Shown here one piece after another: positions 52,560 through 62,653 of a DNA stretch of 64,000 bases. The translations under genes were made by a program, and so were the position numbers. The notes below the pieces were generated by a model. It made no database searches and was not told the DNA's origin. It saw nothing but the letters and a program-made list of their open reading frames with translations. Origin of the DNA: Diphasiastrum complanatum. Its lineage: Eukaryota; Streptophyta; Lycopodiopsida; Lycopodiales; Lycopodiaceae. Location: NCBI GenBank assembly GCA_029204225.1, contig CM055106.1:36122361-36186360 (forward strand). The letters are read 5' to 3'. Each line of letters starts with the position of its first letter. The first letter of the stretch is position 1.

Positions 52560-53355
52560 CGGCGTTGCATCGAGCTCGGCTTCTTTCTTGTGCGGGTCTT
52601 GGTGCGGGGGCTTGGCTGTCAGCTCGGCCTGTTATTGCTTCCTTTCGGTTGTCTTCGGCCATCTTCACCACTGCTCTTCGTCTTCGCTTGGGGCTACCTC
52701 ATCCTTCGGTCTTGGGTCTCTCCAGGTGTGTTTGTGGTCACCCTATTGATGCTCTTGCTATCCACCTCCTCCGCTGTCCTTCTGGGAGTGAGCGCACAAC
52801 TACACATGATGTTGTCAGAGATGTAGCGACCGCTATAGCCAGAGATGGAGGATTCCATGTCCTCAGAGAGCAGTCTCATGTCCTTCCTTCTTCCGTGTCC
52901 CACTCTTCCCGCAGGCGTGTTGACATTGTCCTATCTCGCGATGGGCTTTGTACTTTGTTGTTATTGTTGATCTCACGCGTGGTGACCTATTGCCTCGCTC
53001 TGCCTTAACACCAGGAGAAGCGGCAGGCATGGCAGCACAAGAGAAGAAAAAAAACTACTCCGACAAACACTCCACTGATGCTTTCCTTCCCCTGGCAATT
53101 GAGACTTATGGCACCTTGCATCGACGCTTTGAAAAATTTCTTCGCATGTGTTCTCATCAGGCGACAAAGCGTCAAGGTATTCTTGGTTCTATTCTCGTGG
53201 CTTCTTTCAAACAACGTATTTCCATTGCCCTACAACGTGCTCAGGCCCTATCAATTCTGCAACGGGCGACGGTGGCTGGGTCTGCTACATCCCATCTCCC
53301 TTCATTAGTCGACTCACCACCTCTTCACTTTTCTGATCTGCTACAATCTCAGTAG
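52560..53355 (+). pseudogene. RLE retroelement: knuckle and endonuclease
   Basis: 52565-53008 reads 'SCAGLGAGAWLSARPVIASF', 'ALRLRLGLPHPSV', 'CVCGHPIDALAIHLLRCPSG' (CxC...H...C knuckle), 'TTTHDVVRDVATAIARDGGF' and 'RRRVDIVLSRDG'. A frameshift near 52955 moves to 'VVIVDLTRGDLLPRSALTPG', then a conserved-looking C-terminal helix region ('KKKNYSDKHSTDAFLPLAIE'). The pattern R-x-D...D(V/L)T is the PD-(D/E)xK nuclease core that nicks target DNA in RLE elements. Confidence 0.75.
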
Positions 53356-55454
53356 GCAAACTCCCACTGACATCATCATAGTTTATGCACTTTTATTTTT
53401 AATGCCAGAATCTGGATTAATCTTAACTTTACTGCAAGCTTCGCTCTTGTTTGAGCTTACTTTTGTTTAAGCTTTCCCTTCGAGGTGTATATATACTTTT
53501 CATCAATGTACCTACTACTTTTTCCTATAAATAAATGCACCAAGGAGTCCCCTCCCCTCCCCTCCCTTCTTTGATCTCATCCATGTGCATATTCAATGTT
53601 GATAGTGAGATCTAACATTATTGCTTAGGGTAAAAAGTCGGATACGATCGCTACTCTCTTACGATTTTCAAAAGATGCCTTGATGGAATGGTTGGATCTA
53701 CTTCGATCTATTTTTACCCTACTTGATTACCTAATTATAATGCCATCTAATCCATTCTTGCTATATTTGTTGGCAATCTAGAAACTCATATAATTGATCT
53801 GATAAAGACTTCAATGATTACAATTTCATTCGATAATCATTCTAATTACCTCACCTATTAATTGATTTGATGTAGTGAATAATGCGATGCAATATAAAAG
53901 AAATTATTTATTAGCTTCTAGGTATTTGTGTTTACAAAATTGAAGGATGATAGTGATCATCAATAATCAATTTAAAAAAAAATTGTGTTGCTACAAATTG
54001 TGAGTTGCCATTGATTCTTCTACCATAATTTATTTATTTACGTGAACATTATGGCTATGTAGCTCATATATAAAAATATTTATTTCGCTCAGAATCATTG
54101 TGATCTTTCATGATGTTAGTGATACATGACATTGGTCATGTGGTTTCATTTATCATCATCACACTTGTGTAGTCAGATACTACTTATTAGATAGACACTA
54201 TAGATAATGCAAACATAACATTATCCAATGATCTTTCAATTATATTTAACAATTATAAAATGTGTTTGTAGAGAGAGCCCATTGATATCACTCATGTGCA
54301 TTTCTAGTGTGGATAATGAGATCTAGCATTGTTACTTAGAATAGAAAAGTAGATTTGATTGCTATTCGCTTACGATTTTTAGAAGATCTCTTTATCGAAC
54401 GAATGGATCTACTTCAATCTATTTTGACCCTTCTTGATCACTTGGTTATGATGCGATCTTATCCATTATAGCTATATTTGTTGGCAATCTAGAATTCTAT
54501 ATAGTTGATCTGATGAAAGTTTGATTAATTCTTTCTCCACATTCCTACTTACAATAGGAAGACACATGAAAACATCTTGAATAGCTTTCTGAAAACTGCT
54601 GCAAAAACCCAACATTTCAGAAAGTCTTACTAGACTCGTCTTCTGTTGGACTCCTGCACCTACCTATTTGCATTTGATGAGTCTCATCTCCGTATTGGTG
54701 GTAATCTGACGTACCATTAGCTTTCAAATTACCTTACTTTCGTGCAACTCATAATACCAGAGATAACAAATCTTGATGTTTCTAAGAAATTATATATGAA
54801 TTCAACAAACAATCAGAAACAAATAATGGAAAAGAATTAGTCAAGATTAAGCTAACCTTTAACCACACCACACCCCTCCTGAATATACCACATACCCATC
54901 AGAGAGACAGCATAGCTGCAACTTGAAGAAAAATGCATCAAGTATAATGTAGAATTCAAGTATATTAATTTCCTGGAGTTTCACAAGAATGACAAAAAAA
55001 AAGCCCATCTTCTGCTTTGAAGGATATTGTCAATTAACAGTTTAAAAACTTGGCCCAGCTGCCTCGTGAACTACTTTTAACAATAGTTGCTCAAACAAAA
55101 CGTAGCTCACTATCAAGAAACAATCAAAGCCAAGTAAAAAGGGTATTCCAGAGTAAAATTGCAAAAGAAATCTTTTAGTCATAGTGTGATTGTTGATTCT
55201 GTGAAACACTGCCGCAGGTACAATCAAGCTCACCTATCTAAATTTTCGGATTCAGCTTCAAAAGCACACGTACAAGTGCCTATCCATTACACAGACTCAA
55301 GTGAGCAGCCTTATTGACTTTACAGCAAAATTATAAGCACATTGCAAATGAAAAACCTGGAGCTCAAGATCCACATCTAGGACCGTTTAAAGGGTGACTC
55401 TGGAACATCCAAACAAATAAAGTACCCATTACCCATCAACCAAGTCTTGGTACC
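53356..55454. other. Non-coding between retroelement and RRM gene
   Basis: No supported gene. The first about 200 bp are probably the retroelement 3' region. The stretch from about 55240 to 55454 probably holds the 3' untranslated region of the RRM gene on the minus strand. A diverged direct repeat lies in the middle. Confidence 0.5.
53572..54525. repeat. Diverged direct repeat, two copies of about 240 bp
   Basis: 53572-53812 and 54286-54525 share ordered blocks (catgtgcat, gagatcta, cttacgattttt/cttacgattttc, tggatctacttc, ctatatttgttggcaatctaga). Start-to-start distance is about 714 bp. No coding is seen in either. Confidence 0.8.
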
Positions 55455-56918
55455 TTAAGAGCCTCTCCAACCAGAATTGGAGTTCTTATTGCTGTCCACA
55501 TTTCTCCAGTCCTCAGAACCTGAATCATTTTCCCTCTCCAGTAGTTTGCTTTCATCATGTGAGGCATCTGACGACGGGCCTGTCCAGTCATCAGAGCTGC
55601 CATTGAACGAACCTGTCCCGTTCGCAAAGCCAGAGGTAGAATTTTGTGTATTTGTGCCTGTCCAGTCACTGGAGCTATCAAAGCCATTATTTCCAGACGT
55701 TGAATCTTTCCAACCAGCAGAGCCAGAGCTATCATTTTCCAAGCTTGTCCGAGAATCAGTAATGGGTGTAGTGCCCCCATTCTCCAAGCTTCCTGAGCTG
55801 CGAACAAATCCTTCTTCGTTATTAATGCCAGTACGGTCAAGTCCCTTCCAGCTATTTCTGTCAAATTCGTATTTGTCTAGTCCAAAGTCCAGGGTGCCGT
55901 ATTTGTCTAGTCCGAAGTCCAGGTTCAAACTTTGATCATTTTTTATACGGTCACGTCCTATCCCACTATTTTTTTCAAAGCAGCCGTTTTTGTTTAGTCT
56001 GAAGTCCAGGTTCAAACTTTGATCATTTTTGTGTCCCCCAACACTACGATTAGTTGCAGAATTCATTCCTAAGTCTGCTCCAGGACTCCCTCCAAAACCT
56101 TTTCCTCTGTTGCTGGCGAAGTCATTTCCATGGGTCCCTGAACCTCCAGAGTTCCCATCAATAACCCCTTCCTCATCTCCAAAGCCTCCTGGTCTCTGGC
56201 CCAAACCTCGTTCCTCACGGCCAAAACCGCCAGCTTTTCTGGAAAAGCTAGATTCGCCATAGCCAAAGCTAGGACCCTTGCTACCAAAGCTCTCAGAACC
56301 AAAACTTCCTTGCTCACCATTAGAGAGTCCACCTTTTCCTCCAAAACTACCAACCTCATTGCGGAATCCACCAGAGTTACCAAAACCTCCTCTGTCGTTG
56401 CCAAAACCACCTGAACTCCGATCAAAACCTCCACCTTCATTACCAATGCCCCCTGAACTTCGACCAAAACTATCATTATCATTACTTGGCACAGAGCTGC
56501 GACCAAAACCTCCCCCATTGCTGCCAAAATTTCCTCTGCCTGCACCAAGACCAACACCACGAGACATCCCGCTTCCACTTCCACGAGGACCAGTTCCAGG
56601 ATAATTAGCATAGTTGACACGAATTACCCGACCTGTCAAACTCTGTGAAACACACGAACAGAGAACTACCTCAAAGAATGCAAAATTACATATCTATTTC
56701 CTTCCATTCAAAGGGCTAAAATATACATGTCATTAACCAACATAGCAACACAGAATAATCATGGAGCAGGTATATGCTATGGTGGCAATCACTTTCCACA
56801 CTTATCAATACCTGTCCATCCATGGCTTGTAATGCGGACTCAGCTTCTGCATCTGAAGTAAAGCTCACAAAACCAAAACCTCTAGAACGTCCAGTGTCAC
56901 GGTCGGCAATAATTTTAA
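55455..56918 (-). CDS. RRM/glycine-rich RNA-binding protein, 3' exons
   Basis: Probable host gene. Two minus-strand exons are visible. The upstream exon 56918-56812 encodes the second half of an RNA-recognition motif ('[20 protein letters not shown]' with the RNP1 core RGFGFVSF, then '[11 protein letters not shown]'). A 169-bp GT-AG intron (56811-56643) follows, then the last exon 56642-55455 starting '[13 protein letters not shown]', which closes the RRM in frame, followed by a long Gly/Ser/Phe-rich tail ('GGFGRSS', '[15 protein letters not shown]') and an Asn/Ser/Trp-rich end. The acceptor before 56918 (gtctcttcag) shows that more exons lie upstream, but RNP2 and the start are not found in the next kilobases. 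It resembles plant glycine-rich RNA-binding proteins (organelle RRM/GRP type) with an unusually long tail of about 380 residues. The stop is at 55455-55457. Confidence 0.8.
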
Positions 56919-57854
56919 CTGAAGAGACAAGAAGCGTATAGGGGAAAAGCATGAGAACAGATTTCTGGAAGCTAAAATTTCCGCAATTTAAGAATAAATG
57001 TGAAATTTCTCATACCGAGCATATGACACTAGATGAACAGTGAGAATATGCTACCCAGAAGACCTGATTATCAGCAATGTCAACCTTACTCGATAATTCA
57101 AGCATTTCCCAAAATACTAATCCCCTCATGAAGAGGATGAATCGGATTTTCAGGTCTGCTCTATAGTGAACACTCAGCTATATTGTTCATTCAATAGAAG
57201 ACTGCTCAATACCGTGATTAAATAATTAATCAAATTTTTCTAAGGCATTTCCTGCTGAATTCCTATGCTTAGCAGCCATTTTTATATTGCTGTTTTCCAG
57301 CTTCGAGCATGCAGTTTGGAGCTTGTAGATCCTTAGCAATCAGCTACTTGCAATTCAAATTTGTGCCAAGACATTTGGCAAATTTATTCTTGTGCTACTA
57401 ACGAGAAAATGACAGTTTTGGAGCAGCACAAACAAAACTGGTTTTCTTGAGCTTTTTTCCATCTAGCTCATGTATCTTGGACCATTGACTGTTTTGTACA
57501 ATCATGTAGGAGTTGGTTCCTGTATCTTCTCCTACACATTATCTAAGTCTTTCTGAATACTAATTAAGGGCATTTCCTTCTTTTAGGGGCATTTAGTATA
57601 GGGCTTCTAAGATTTAGGGTGAAGGTCAGGGATTCATCTTGCTTAGGGTACCTAAGTAAGTGTGATGATGCCAAGGGGGCTAGGTGAGCTTTGGCTTTTA
57701 AGTCGAAGTCCTAAACGGTGAGGCCAGTCAGTACAGCAGCTCTGGAGCATGTCGCTAGCAATGTCTCTGTTGCCGCAAGGAGTTTTCGAGCACCCTGAAT
57801 GCCAGTCTAGTAAACAGTCTTGACGAAAAGATAGCAGGTATCAGTGGTTGCCAC
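56919..57854. other. Probable intron of the RRM gene, no coding seen
   Basis: It begins with the acceptor side of an intron (minus strand ...cttgtctcttcag before 56918). I searched the minus strand for an RNP2-like 'LFVGGL' exon and found none. From about 57600 the text changes towards transposon sequence. Confidence 0.45.
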
Positions 57855-58760
57855 ATGATTTCTGAGGAGGATAGGGAGGGCGTTATACAGGCACAGGATT
57901 TGGGCAAGGCACCTCCATCTACAGCAACAGGGCCCTCTCGACCTGCAACAGCACCCATACCCAGCATTTTTGGCACGTATAGACAGCGTGCATCAGCTGC
58001 TACACCTTCCACAACCATGTCACCTCCACCCCGACCACCCTCATTTGATAAGCCTTCCACATTCTCTCTCACAGCAGCTCCCTGTATGCCAGGTGCACTG
58101 GTCATGCCAAACCAGCACCTTTTCATGACGAGCCCTTGCCCTTTCATGACAAGTCCCTGCAAAAGCCACAGCGTTGATGCCTTTGATGCACCCACACTCC
58201 CCCCTAGAGCTCCTCGCCAAAGAGAGCCAATGACACCCACATGATCCAGGCCCCAAACCCTTGCTAGTTTTACCAAGAAAACACCAAGACATTGCGTCAG
58301 TGGCTATAGCCGACATGTTCTATGGCTTGAGCTTGACCTACCATTTACGGAGTTACTTGCACACAACCATCTCACAACAGTTATCACAAAGGTTATGATG
58401 ACTGGGGATTACTGAAAGGAGAATGGTTACTACATCATGGCTGACAGATGGACTTATGTTCAACGAAGGCCAATCATCAACATCTTGGGGTCATCTTGCA
58501 CAACCCACTTCCGCAGTCATTGATGCTTTCCAGGGAGGTCACGCTCAGGGTGCCCGATTTAAATTCAGACACATTCGCAATACTATCCAAAATGTTGCCA
58601 TGGCCAACACTGTGCAGGTTGTCACTAAGTTGCCCACATTGTTTGGAGACTTTTTGCAACACATTGTCTAGATCTACTCATGGACAACATAAGTTGCCTT
58701 GATTGGGTCTTTTCCATCACCATTGTTGCCATGTCTGTCATCACTTTTGTGAAATAAAAG
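57855..58760 (+). pseudogene. hAT transposase fragment, degraded copy
   Basis: Plus strand. A Pro/Ser/Ala-rich linker ('GPSRPATAPIPSIFGTYRQR', 57930-58000) is followed by fragments of a DUF659-type hAT transposase: 'LDLPFTELLAHNHLTTVI', 'YYIMADRWTYVQRRPIINIL' (a degraded 'xxSDGWTD', with the catalytic Asp in 'ADRW'), and after a gap 'FATHCLDLLMDNISCLDWV' (58650-58710, like 'CAAHCLDLLVEDI' of the neighbouring copy). Stops occur between the blocks. It covers the transposase half that the copy at 59220-62653 lacks, but is too decayed to be functional. Confidence 0.7.
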
Positions 58761-58811
58761 CGTGGTGCCCTAGCCATGTCTGATTACCATGCACACCTAG
58801 TTAGACCTCAG

Positions 58812-59080
58812 GAAGCCCGTGTGTGTGTGAAAGAGAGAGAGTGTTTGTGTTTGTGTGCATTGTGAAGTAGAGGGAGTGTGTGTGTGTGTGACATGTGTGT
58901 GAACTTTCAACTTTGAGTGTGGTGGTGTGTTTGTGTGTTTGTGTGTGGTGGTGTGTTAAACTGTGTTTGTGTTTGTGTGTTTGTGTGTGTGCACTGTGTG
59001 GTGTGTGTGTGTGTGAGTCTTGAGACTGTCATGACGTGTGTGTGTGTGTGAGATTGAGAGAGAGAGAGGATAGGGATAGA
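58812..59080 (+). repeat. GT-rich microsatellite cluster
   Basis: Repeated runs of gtgtgtgtgt, gtttgtgtttgtgt and agagagagag occupy about 270 bp between the two hAT copies. No coding. Confidence 0.95.
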
Positions 59081-59219
59081 ATCTAGATTGAGGATAGATT
59101 GAGGTTAGAACTTAGAGCATAGGTTTACCGTTTTGAAATTAGAATTTAGGATTAGTTTTTAATTTGAAGTCTGAATTTAATACAGTTATTGTTTTGTTGA
59201 CACTAGATAGCTATTAGCA

Positions 59220-59471
59220 GTGCCCAGACAGCGGGATCCCTTATGGGATCACGTCACCCTTAATTCAAGTTATGGCACATCAGGCACGAAGAAGTGGACT
59301 TGCAAGTATTGCGGGAACACTTATGGAGGTGGCCCCGTTCAAATCAGGGCCCATCTTTTACGTCTTCGAGGATATGAGATCGCCGTTTGCACTCAGGCCC
59401 CAGAGTCACTGAGGATTGCCAGGATCGAGGACGACTCTCCTGCTACTACTTCAGGCACACGTGATTCTTGA
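59220..59471 (+). pseudogene. hAT exon: BED-type zinc finger
   Basis: The open frame begins at an acceptor-like tattagcag with no ATG (the first codon in frame is GTG). It reads 'DPLWDHVTLNSSYGTSGTKK', 'WTCKYCGNTYGGGPVQIRAH' and 'LLRLRGYEIAVC': aromatic W, C..C, H and a final C, the BED finger pattern with Cys in place of the last His. BED fingers bind the transposon ends. The end of the exon is uncertain. Confidence 0.75.
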
Positions 59472-59689
59472 ATCTTGTTTGATCAATGACATTGATTGAA
59501 AATTTGAAATTTGATCTAAAGCTAAAACTTAAAAGTTTATTCTATAACTTTAAACTTTGATTACAAATTACGATTTACTAATGAGTAATTAGTGACTATT
59601 CCCTGAGCTCCACACTGACTATAATTTATTACCTAAAGCCTGCTGCGTAACTAGTAAGTTGTAACGCCAATGTTATTGTTACAAGTGCG

Positions 59690-59886
59690 GCAGAGCGCCG
59701 AGATTCCCCATCGCAGCCGGCACATGAAGCCGGCACTAGCTCCACTGCAGCATCCATTCCACCTTCTGGAGAGACTCCTGCAGTGCCAGTTGGTGGGGCC
59801 GGCAGTAGTGCTATTGGTAGCACTGTAGATTGTTTGAGTACATCTCACAGGCCATTGAGGAGGTCGGAAAAGAGAATGTTGTCCAG
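59690..59886 (+). pseudogene. hAT exon: Ser/Pro/Gly-rich linker
   Basis: The plus-strand frame 'AHEAGTSSTAASIPPSGETP' and 'STVDCLSTSHRPLRRSEKRM' ends at CCAG|GTATGC, a good donor (59886/59887). In hAT proteins such linkers join the BED finger to DUF659. The acceptor side is not clear. Confidence 0.55.
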
Positions 59887-60152
59887 GTATGCACTTGCCA
59901 CTTGCCACTTTCAAGTTTCAACTTTGAAACTTTCGACATTGAGCTCTCAGCTTTGAAGTTAGAACTTAGTAAGTTACAAGTTACAACTTAGTAACTTACA
60001 TTTTGTGAATCGTGATTATTGTTTTGAACGTTGCAATTTGCAGTGTGCACTTGCCATTTACATTTGCAATTTGATTTGCATTTGGAATGCTCAATGGTGA
60101 ATGTTCATTGTTCATGAGTTATGATGTGACCTTTGTCAGAATTCCAATGCAG

Positions 60153-61282
60153 GTTGTCACGGACAACGCGTCCAATTGTGTTGCCATGGGGAAGATGGTG
60201 AATGAGAAGTACCCTTGCATTTTCTGGAGTCCATGTGCTGCACATTGTCTTGACCTCCTAGTTGAAGACATTGGGATATTACCCTGGGTCAAGGAGGTTG
60301 TAGACATGGCACGATTCCTGGTGAGATTTGTCACCAAGAAACAGAGGGTCTTGAGCATCTTCAGGTCCTATTCCACCTTGGATCTCTTGAGGCCTGCCCC
60401 CACTAGGTAACCAAGTTCCAACTTCCAACCTGACAACCTGTTTCCAATTTTTTGATTTGAAAATTGCAATTTTGTTTTAGCTTCAAGTTTCAGTGCTCAT
60501 AGAATTTGAATTTTGCTATATAGTATAGCCTGCTTGTTGCCTATAGGCTATGACCAATTACAAATCTTATTTCATGATTTTCATCCTAGGTTTGCCTATA
60601 TGCTCATTGTTTTAAAGCGGCTCATAAAAGTGCATGGAAGCTTGAGGATGACAGTGGTTTCACCCCATTGGGCAGAGTGGGGCCGATCACGAGAGCCCAA
60701 GGCCAGGAGATTTGAGGCGATCGTGATGGGGACTTCATTTTGGGATGATGCACGCTCCATTGTCATATCCATGCAACCTATCTATAGAGTGCTTCGCCTT
60801 ACTGATAGAGAGGGTTCCACCTTAGGCCTTCTTTATGAGTTTATGGATAAGCTGGGAGAGCAGCTTCAAAGTTGCACCACCATGGCTCCTGACAGGTATA
60901 TACTATATTACTAGAGTCTAGTAACTACGTTAAAAGTTTCAAAGTAGATTCTTGAATCTTCAATGTTCATTGACATTCATGATTTGAATTCAGTTAAAAC
61001 TTAATAGTTCTTGAATCTTGAGACTTGAATGCTCAAGCCTCAAACTTCACTCCTGAGTCCTGAATGTTTGCAGGCTGGAAGAAGTAAGGGGCCTATTTCT
61101 AGGCAGATGGCAGTGGTTCCATCAACCTCTGCATGTCGTGGCTTGCTTGCTTCATCCACTATGGAGGACGGAGGATCAATACCATGATCGAGAGCTCAGG
61201 CAAGGATGGCATTCCTACGTCTCCTCTATCTATCCTGATCCCAGGGATCAGAATTCACTCATGGATGATTTGAATTTATTCA
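60153..61282 (+). pseudogene. hAT exons: DUF659 C-terminal and middle region
   Basis: Exon 60153-60406 (acceptor ccaatgcag) reads 'VVTDNASNCVAMGKMV' (second catalytic Asp), 'CIFWSPCAAHCLDLLVEDIG' and 'ARFLVRFVTKKQRVLSIFRS'. Exon 60590-60895 reads 'FAYMLIVLKRLIKVHGSLRM', 'HWAEWGRSREPKARRFEAIV' and 'QPIYRVLRLTDREGS'. Exon 61074-61282 reads 'GRWQWFHQPLHVVACLLHPL'. All three are open throughout, with matching phases. This is typical plant DUF659/hAT text and unusually well preserved. Confidence 0.85.
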
Positions 61283-61513
61283 GGTATGTACTATGTGATT
61301 AGTAAATTGTAATTTGTAATATGTATTCAGGACCCAGGTATGTAATATGTATTCAACTATGTAGTATGTATACGTAATTACTAATATGTATGAACTTTGA
61401 AGTCTAAGGCTTAAGCTAGCTGCTAGTTAAAACTTAATAGTAGTAACTTGTAAGCATTTAGTATTTACTAATATATTTTGAAATTTAAATGGTGATGAAT
61501 GTTGAATGTTCAG

Positions 61514-61808
61514 GACCGAGCGCCTCGATTTCGGTCGTGCAGCTGCCATGCTGAGGGAAGGGCAATTGCGCCCTGTTTCATGGTGGATGAAGTATGGGAA
61601 TGATGTTCCCAAGTTGCAGAAACTTGCCATCCGCGTCCTCTCGCAAGATTGCGCAACAGTTGCATGTGAGAGAAATTGGAGTGTGTTCTCTCTGATTCAT
61701 ACGAAGAGGAGGAACAGACTTTCTACTGCGCAGCTGGAGAGGTTGGTGTATGTGCATGCCAACCTATGGCTTGTGAAGAAGCTGAGAGAGACTAGGGAGC
61801 CCATACAG
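61514..61808 (+). pseudogene. hAT exon: C-terminal dimerisation domain
   Basis: It reads 'PVSWWMKYGNDVPKLQKLAI', 'VLSQDCATVACERNWSVFSL' and 'KRRNRLSTAQLERLVYVHAN', the hAT family dimerisation signature (the 'W', 'S..C.R.WS' and 'K.RNRL' blocks) with the catalytic Glu in 'CERNWS'. Acceptor gttcag at 61513, donor CAG|GTAATG at 61808. The frame is open. Confidence 0.85.
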
Positions 61809-62060
61809 GTAATGAATCATGATTCATGATTAAATCATTAATCTGGATTCTATAGAGTCTAGTATGTACCATGAATCATGATTTGTCAGATGTCTAGATA
61901 GTAAAGTCTAGACTCTAGTATCTACACTAAGAAGTTAGAACCTTTAGGCTTCAAGTTTCAACTTTCAACATTTACATTTCAAATTTGCTATTTTTTTTAA
62001 ATCGTTTACCAGTACTTACTATTGAGAATTGAAATCTTGGTTTAATTTCAATTTTCGTAA

Positions 62061-62653
62061 GTTAATCCCGATGAGATCGATGTGGCAAAGGTTCCGGACT
62101 TGCCACCAAGATCACAAGAGGAGGAGGATGTCTATGCTCTACTCCATCGGGAGGCCTTAGCAGCTGCAGGTTGATTTCAATGCCCAATTCCCCGATTCAC
62201 TGCGTTACATTAGGAGGCTTTTACAAATTAGTACTTTGAAATTTTGTAGAAATACTAGATAGTAGACTACTAGATTGTAGATTGTAATTACTAATTTGTA
62301 ATTTCAAATTTGTAAATTGTAAGTTAAAACTTAAAAGTAATATGACATGTCGCGACTCGAGAGTCGAGCCTAAGTCCTGATTCCAATTTCCTTGTCTGCA
62401 TTGCGCAGGGCCTACCACTCGAGCTACAGCACGCAAGACCAGGAGCGCAGAAGAGGGCCCGAGCCATGCAGCAGTCTCAGACACCTCTGAGAGTCCCTCT
62501 AGCTCTGACTCAGATGAGGAAACCGCCACTGAGGGTGAGGGATCGGATGAGGAGGATGAGGGTGACTCTGATGATGGGGAGGATGACATTGAGCCTGAGG
62601 ACATGCCAGTGCCTCCACGACGACAGCGTCCGAGGCGAGCAGCTAGAGGCTAG
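62061..62653 (+). pseudogene. hAT exons: acidic C-terminal tail
   Basis: An exon at about 62061-62169 ('VNPDEIDVAKVPDLPPRSQE') and one at 62409-62653 ('SSSDSDEETATEGEGSDEED', ending 'RRQRPRRAARG' and a TAG) join in frame at AG|GG. The acceptor before 62061 is non-canonical as the frame requires (cgtaa|gtt): canonical AG use would shift the frame by one base. Acidic and basic tails of this kind are common at hAT C-termini. Confidence 0.6.

Larger units (their letters stand above)
50314..53355 (+). mobile_element. Non-LTR retroelement with restriction-like endonuclease
   Basis: A plus-strand run of frames has the order N-terminal C2H2 zinc finger, reverse transcriptase, CCHC-type knuckle and restriction-like endonuclease. 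This is the architecture of the RLE-bearing non-LTR elements (R2, NeSL, CRE-like) and not of the AP-endonuclease L1 LINEs usual in seed plants. The sequence is notably GC-richer than its neighbours and CT-biased on the coding strand. No LTRs flank it. At least four stops or frameshifts show it is inactive. Its ends are not sharply defined; no poly-A tail is seen. Confidence 0.75.
59220..62653 (+). mobile_element. hAT transposon with spliced transposase gene
   Basis: Up to eight exons can be drawn on the plus strand: 59221-about 59460, about 59690-59886, 60153-60406, 60590-60895, 61074-61282, 61514-61808, about 62061-62169 and 62409-62653. From the third to the sixth exon the GT-AG sites are canonical and the phases agree (for example AG|G for Arg at three junctions). 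The protein order is BED finger, linker, DUF659 C-terminal part, middle region, C-terminal dimerisation region, acidic tail. The DUF659 N-terminal part with the 'SDGWTD' Asp is missing between 59886 and 60153. Terminal inverted repeats and an 8-bp duplication were not found. Confidence 0.75.

Noticed and set aside
50509-52903. Several minus-strand frames of 60-170 codons across the RLE retroelement
   Set aside because: They are antisense shadows of a GC-rich coding strand with few stops. The plus strand carries ordered RT and nuclease motifs; the minus strand carries none.
55477-56620. Long open frames opposite or overlapping the RRM gene tail (for example 56029-56262 and 56278-56604 plus, 56620-56069 minus)
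   Set aside because: They are shadows of a Gly/Ser-rich coding exon in other frames. Their compositions (Pro/Leu- or Val/Leu-rich) are what such an exon gives when misread.
57755-58316. Minus-strand frames of 91-173 codons with Gly/Val/Ala-rich text
   Set aside because: They lie opposite the Pro/Ser-rich linker of the degraded hAT copy and have no motif of their own.
58812-59080. GT microsatellite as a functional recombination or Z-DNA site
   Set aside because: The tract could adopt Z-DNA, but nothing in the sequence shows a role. It is listed only as a simple repeat.
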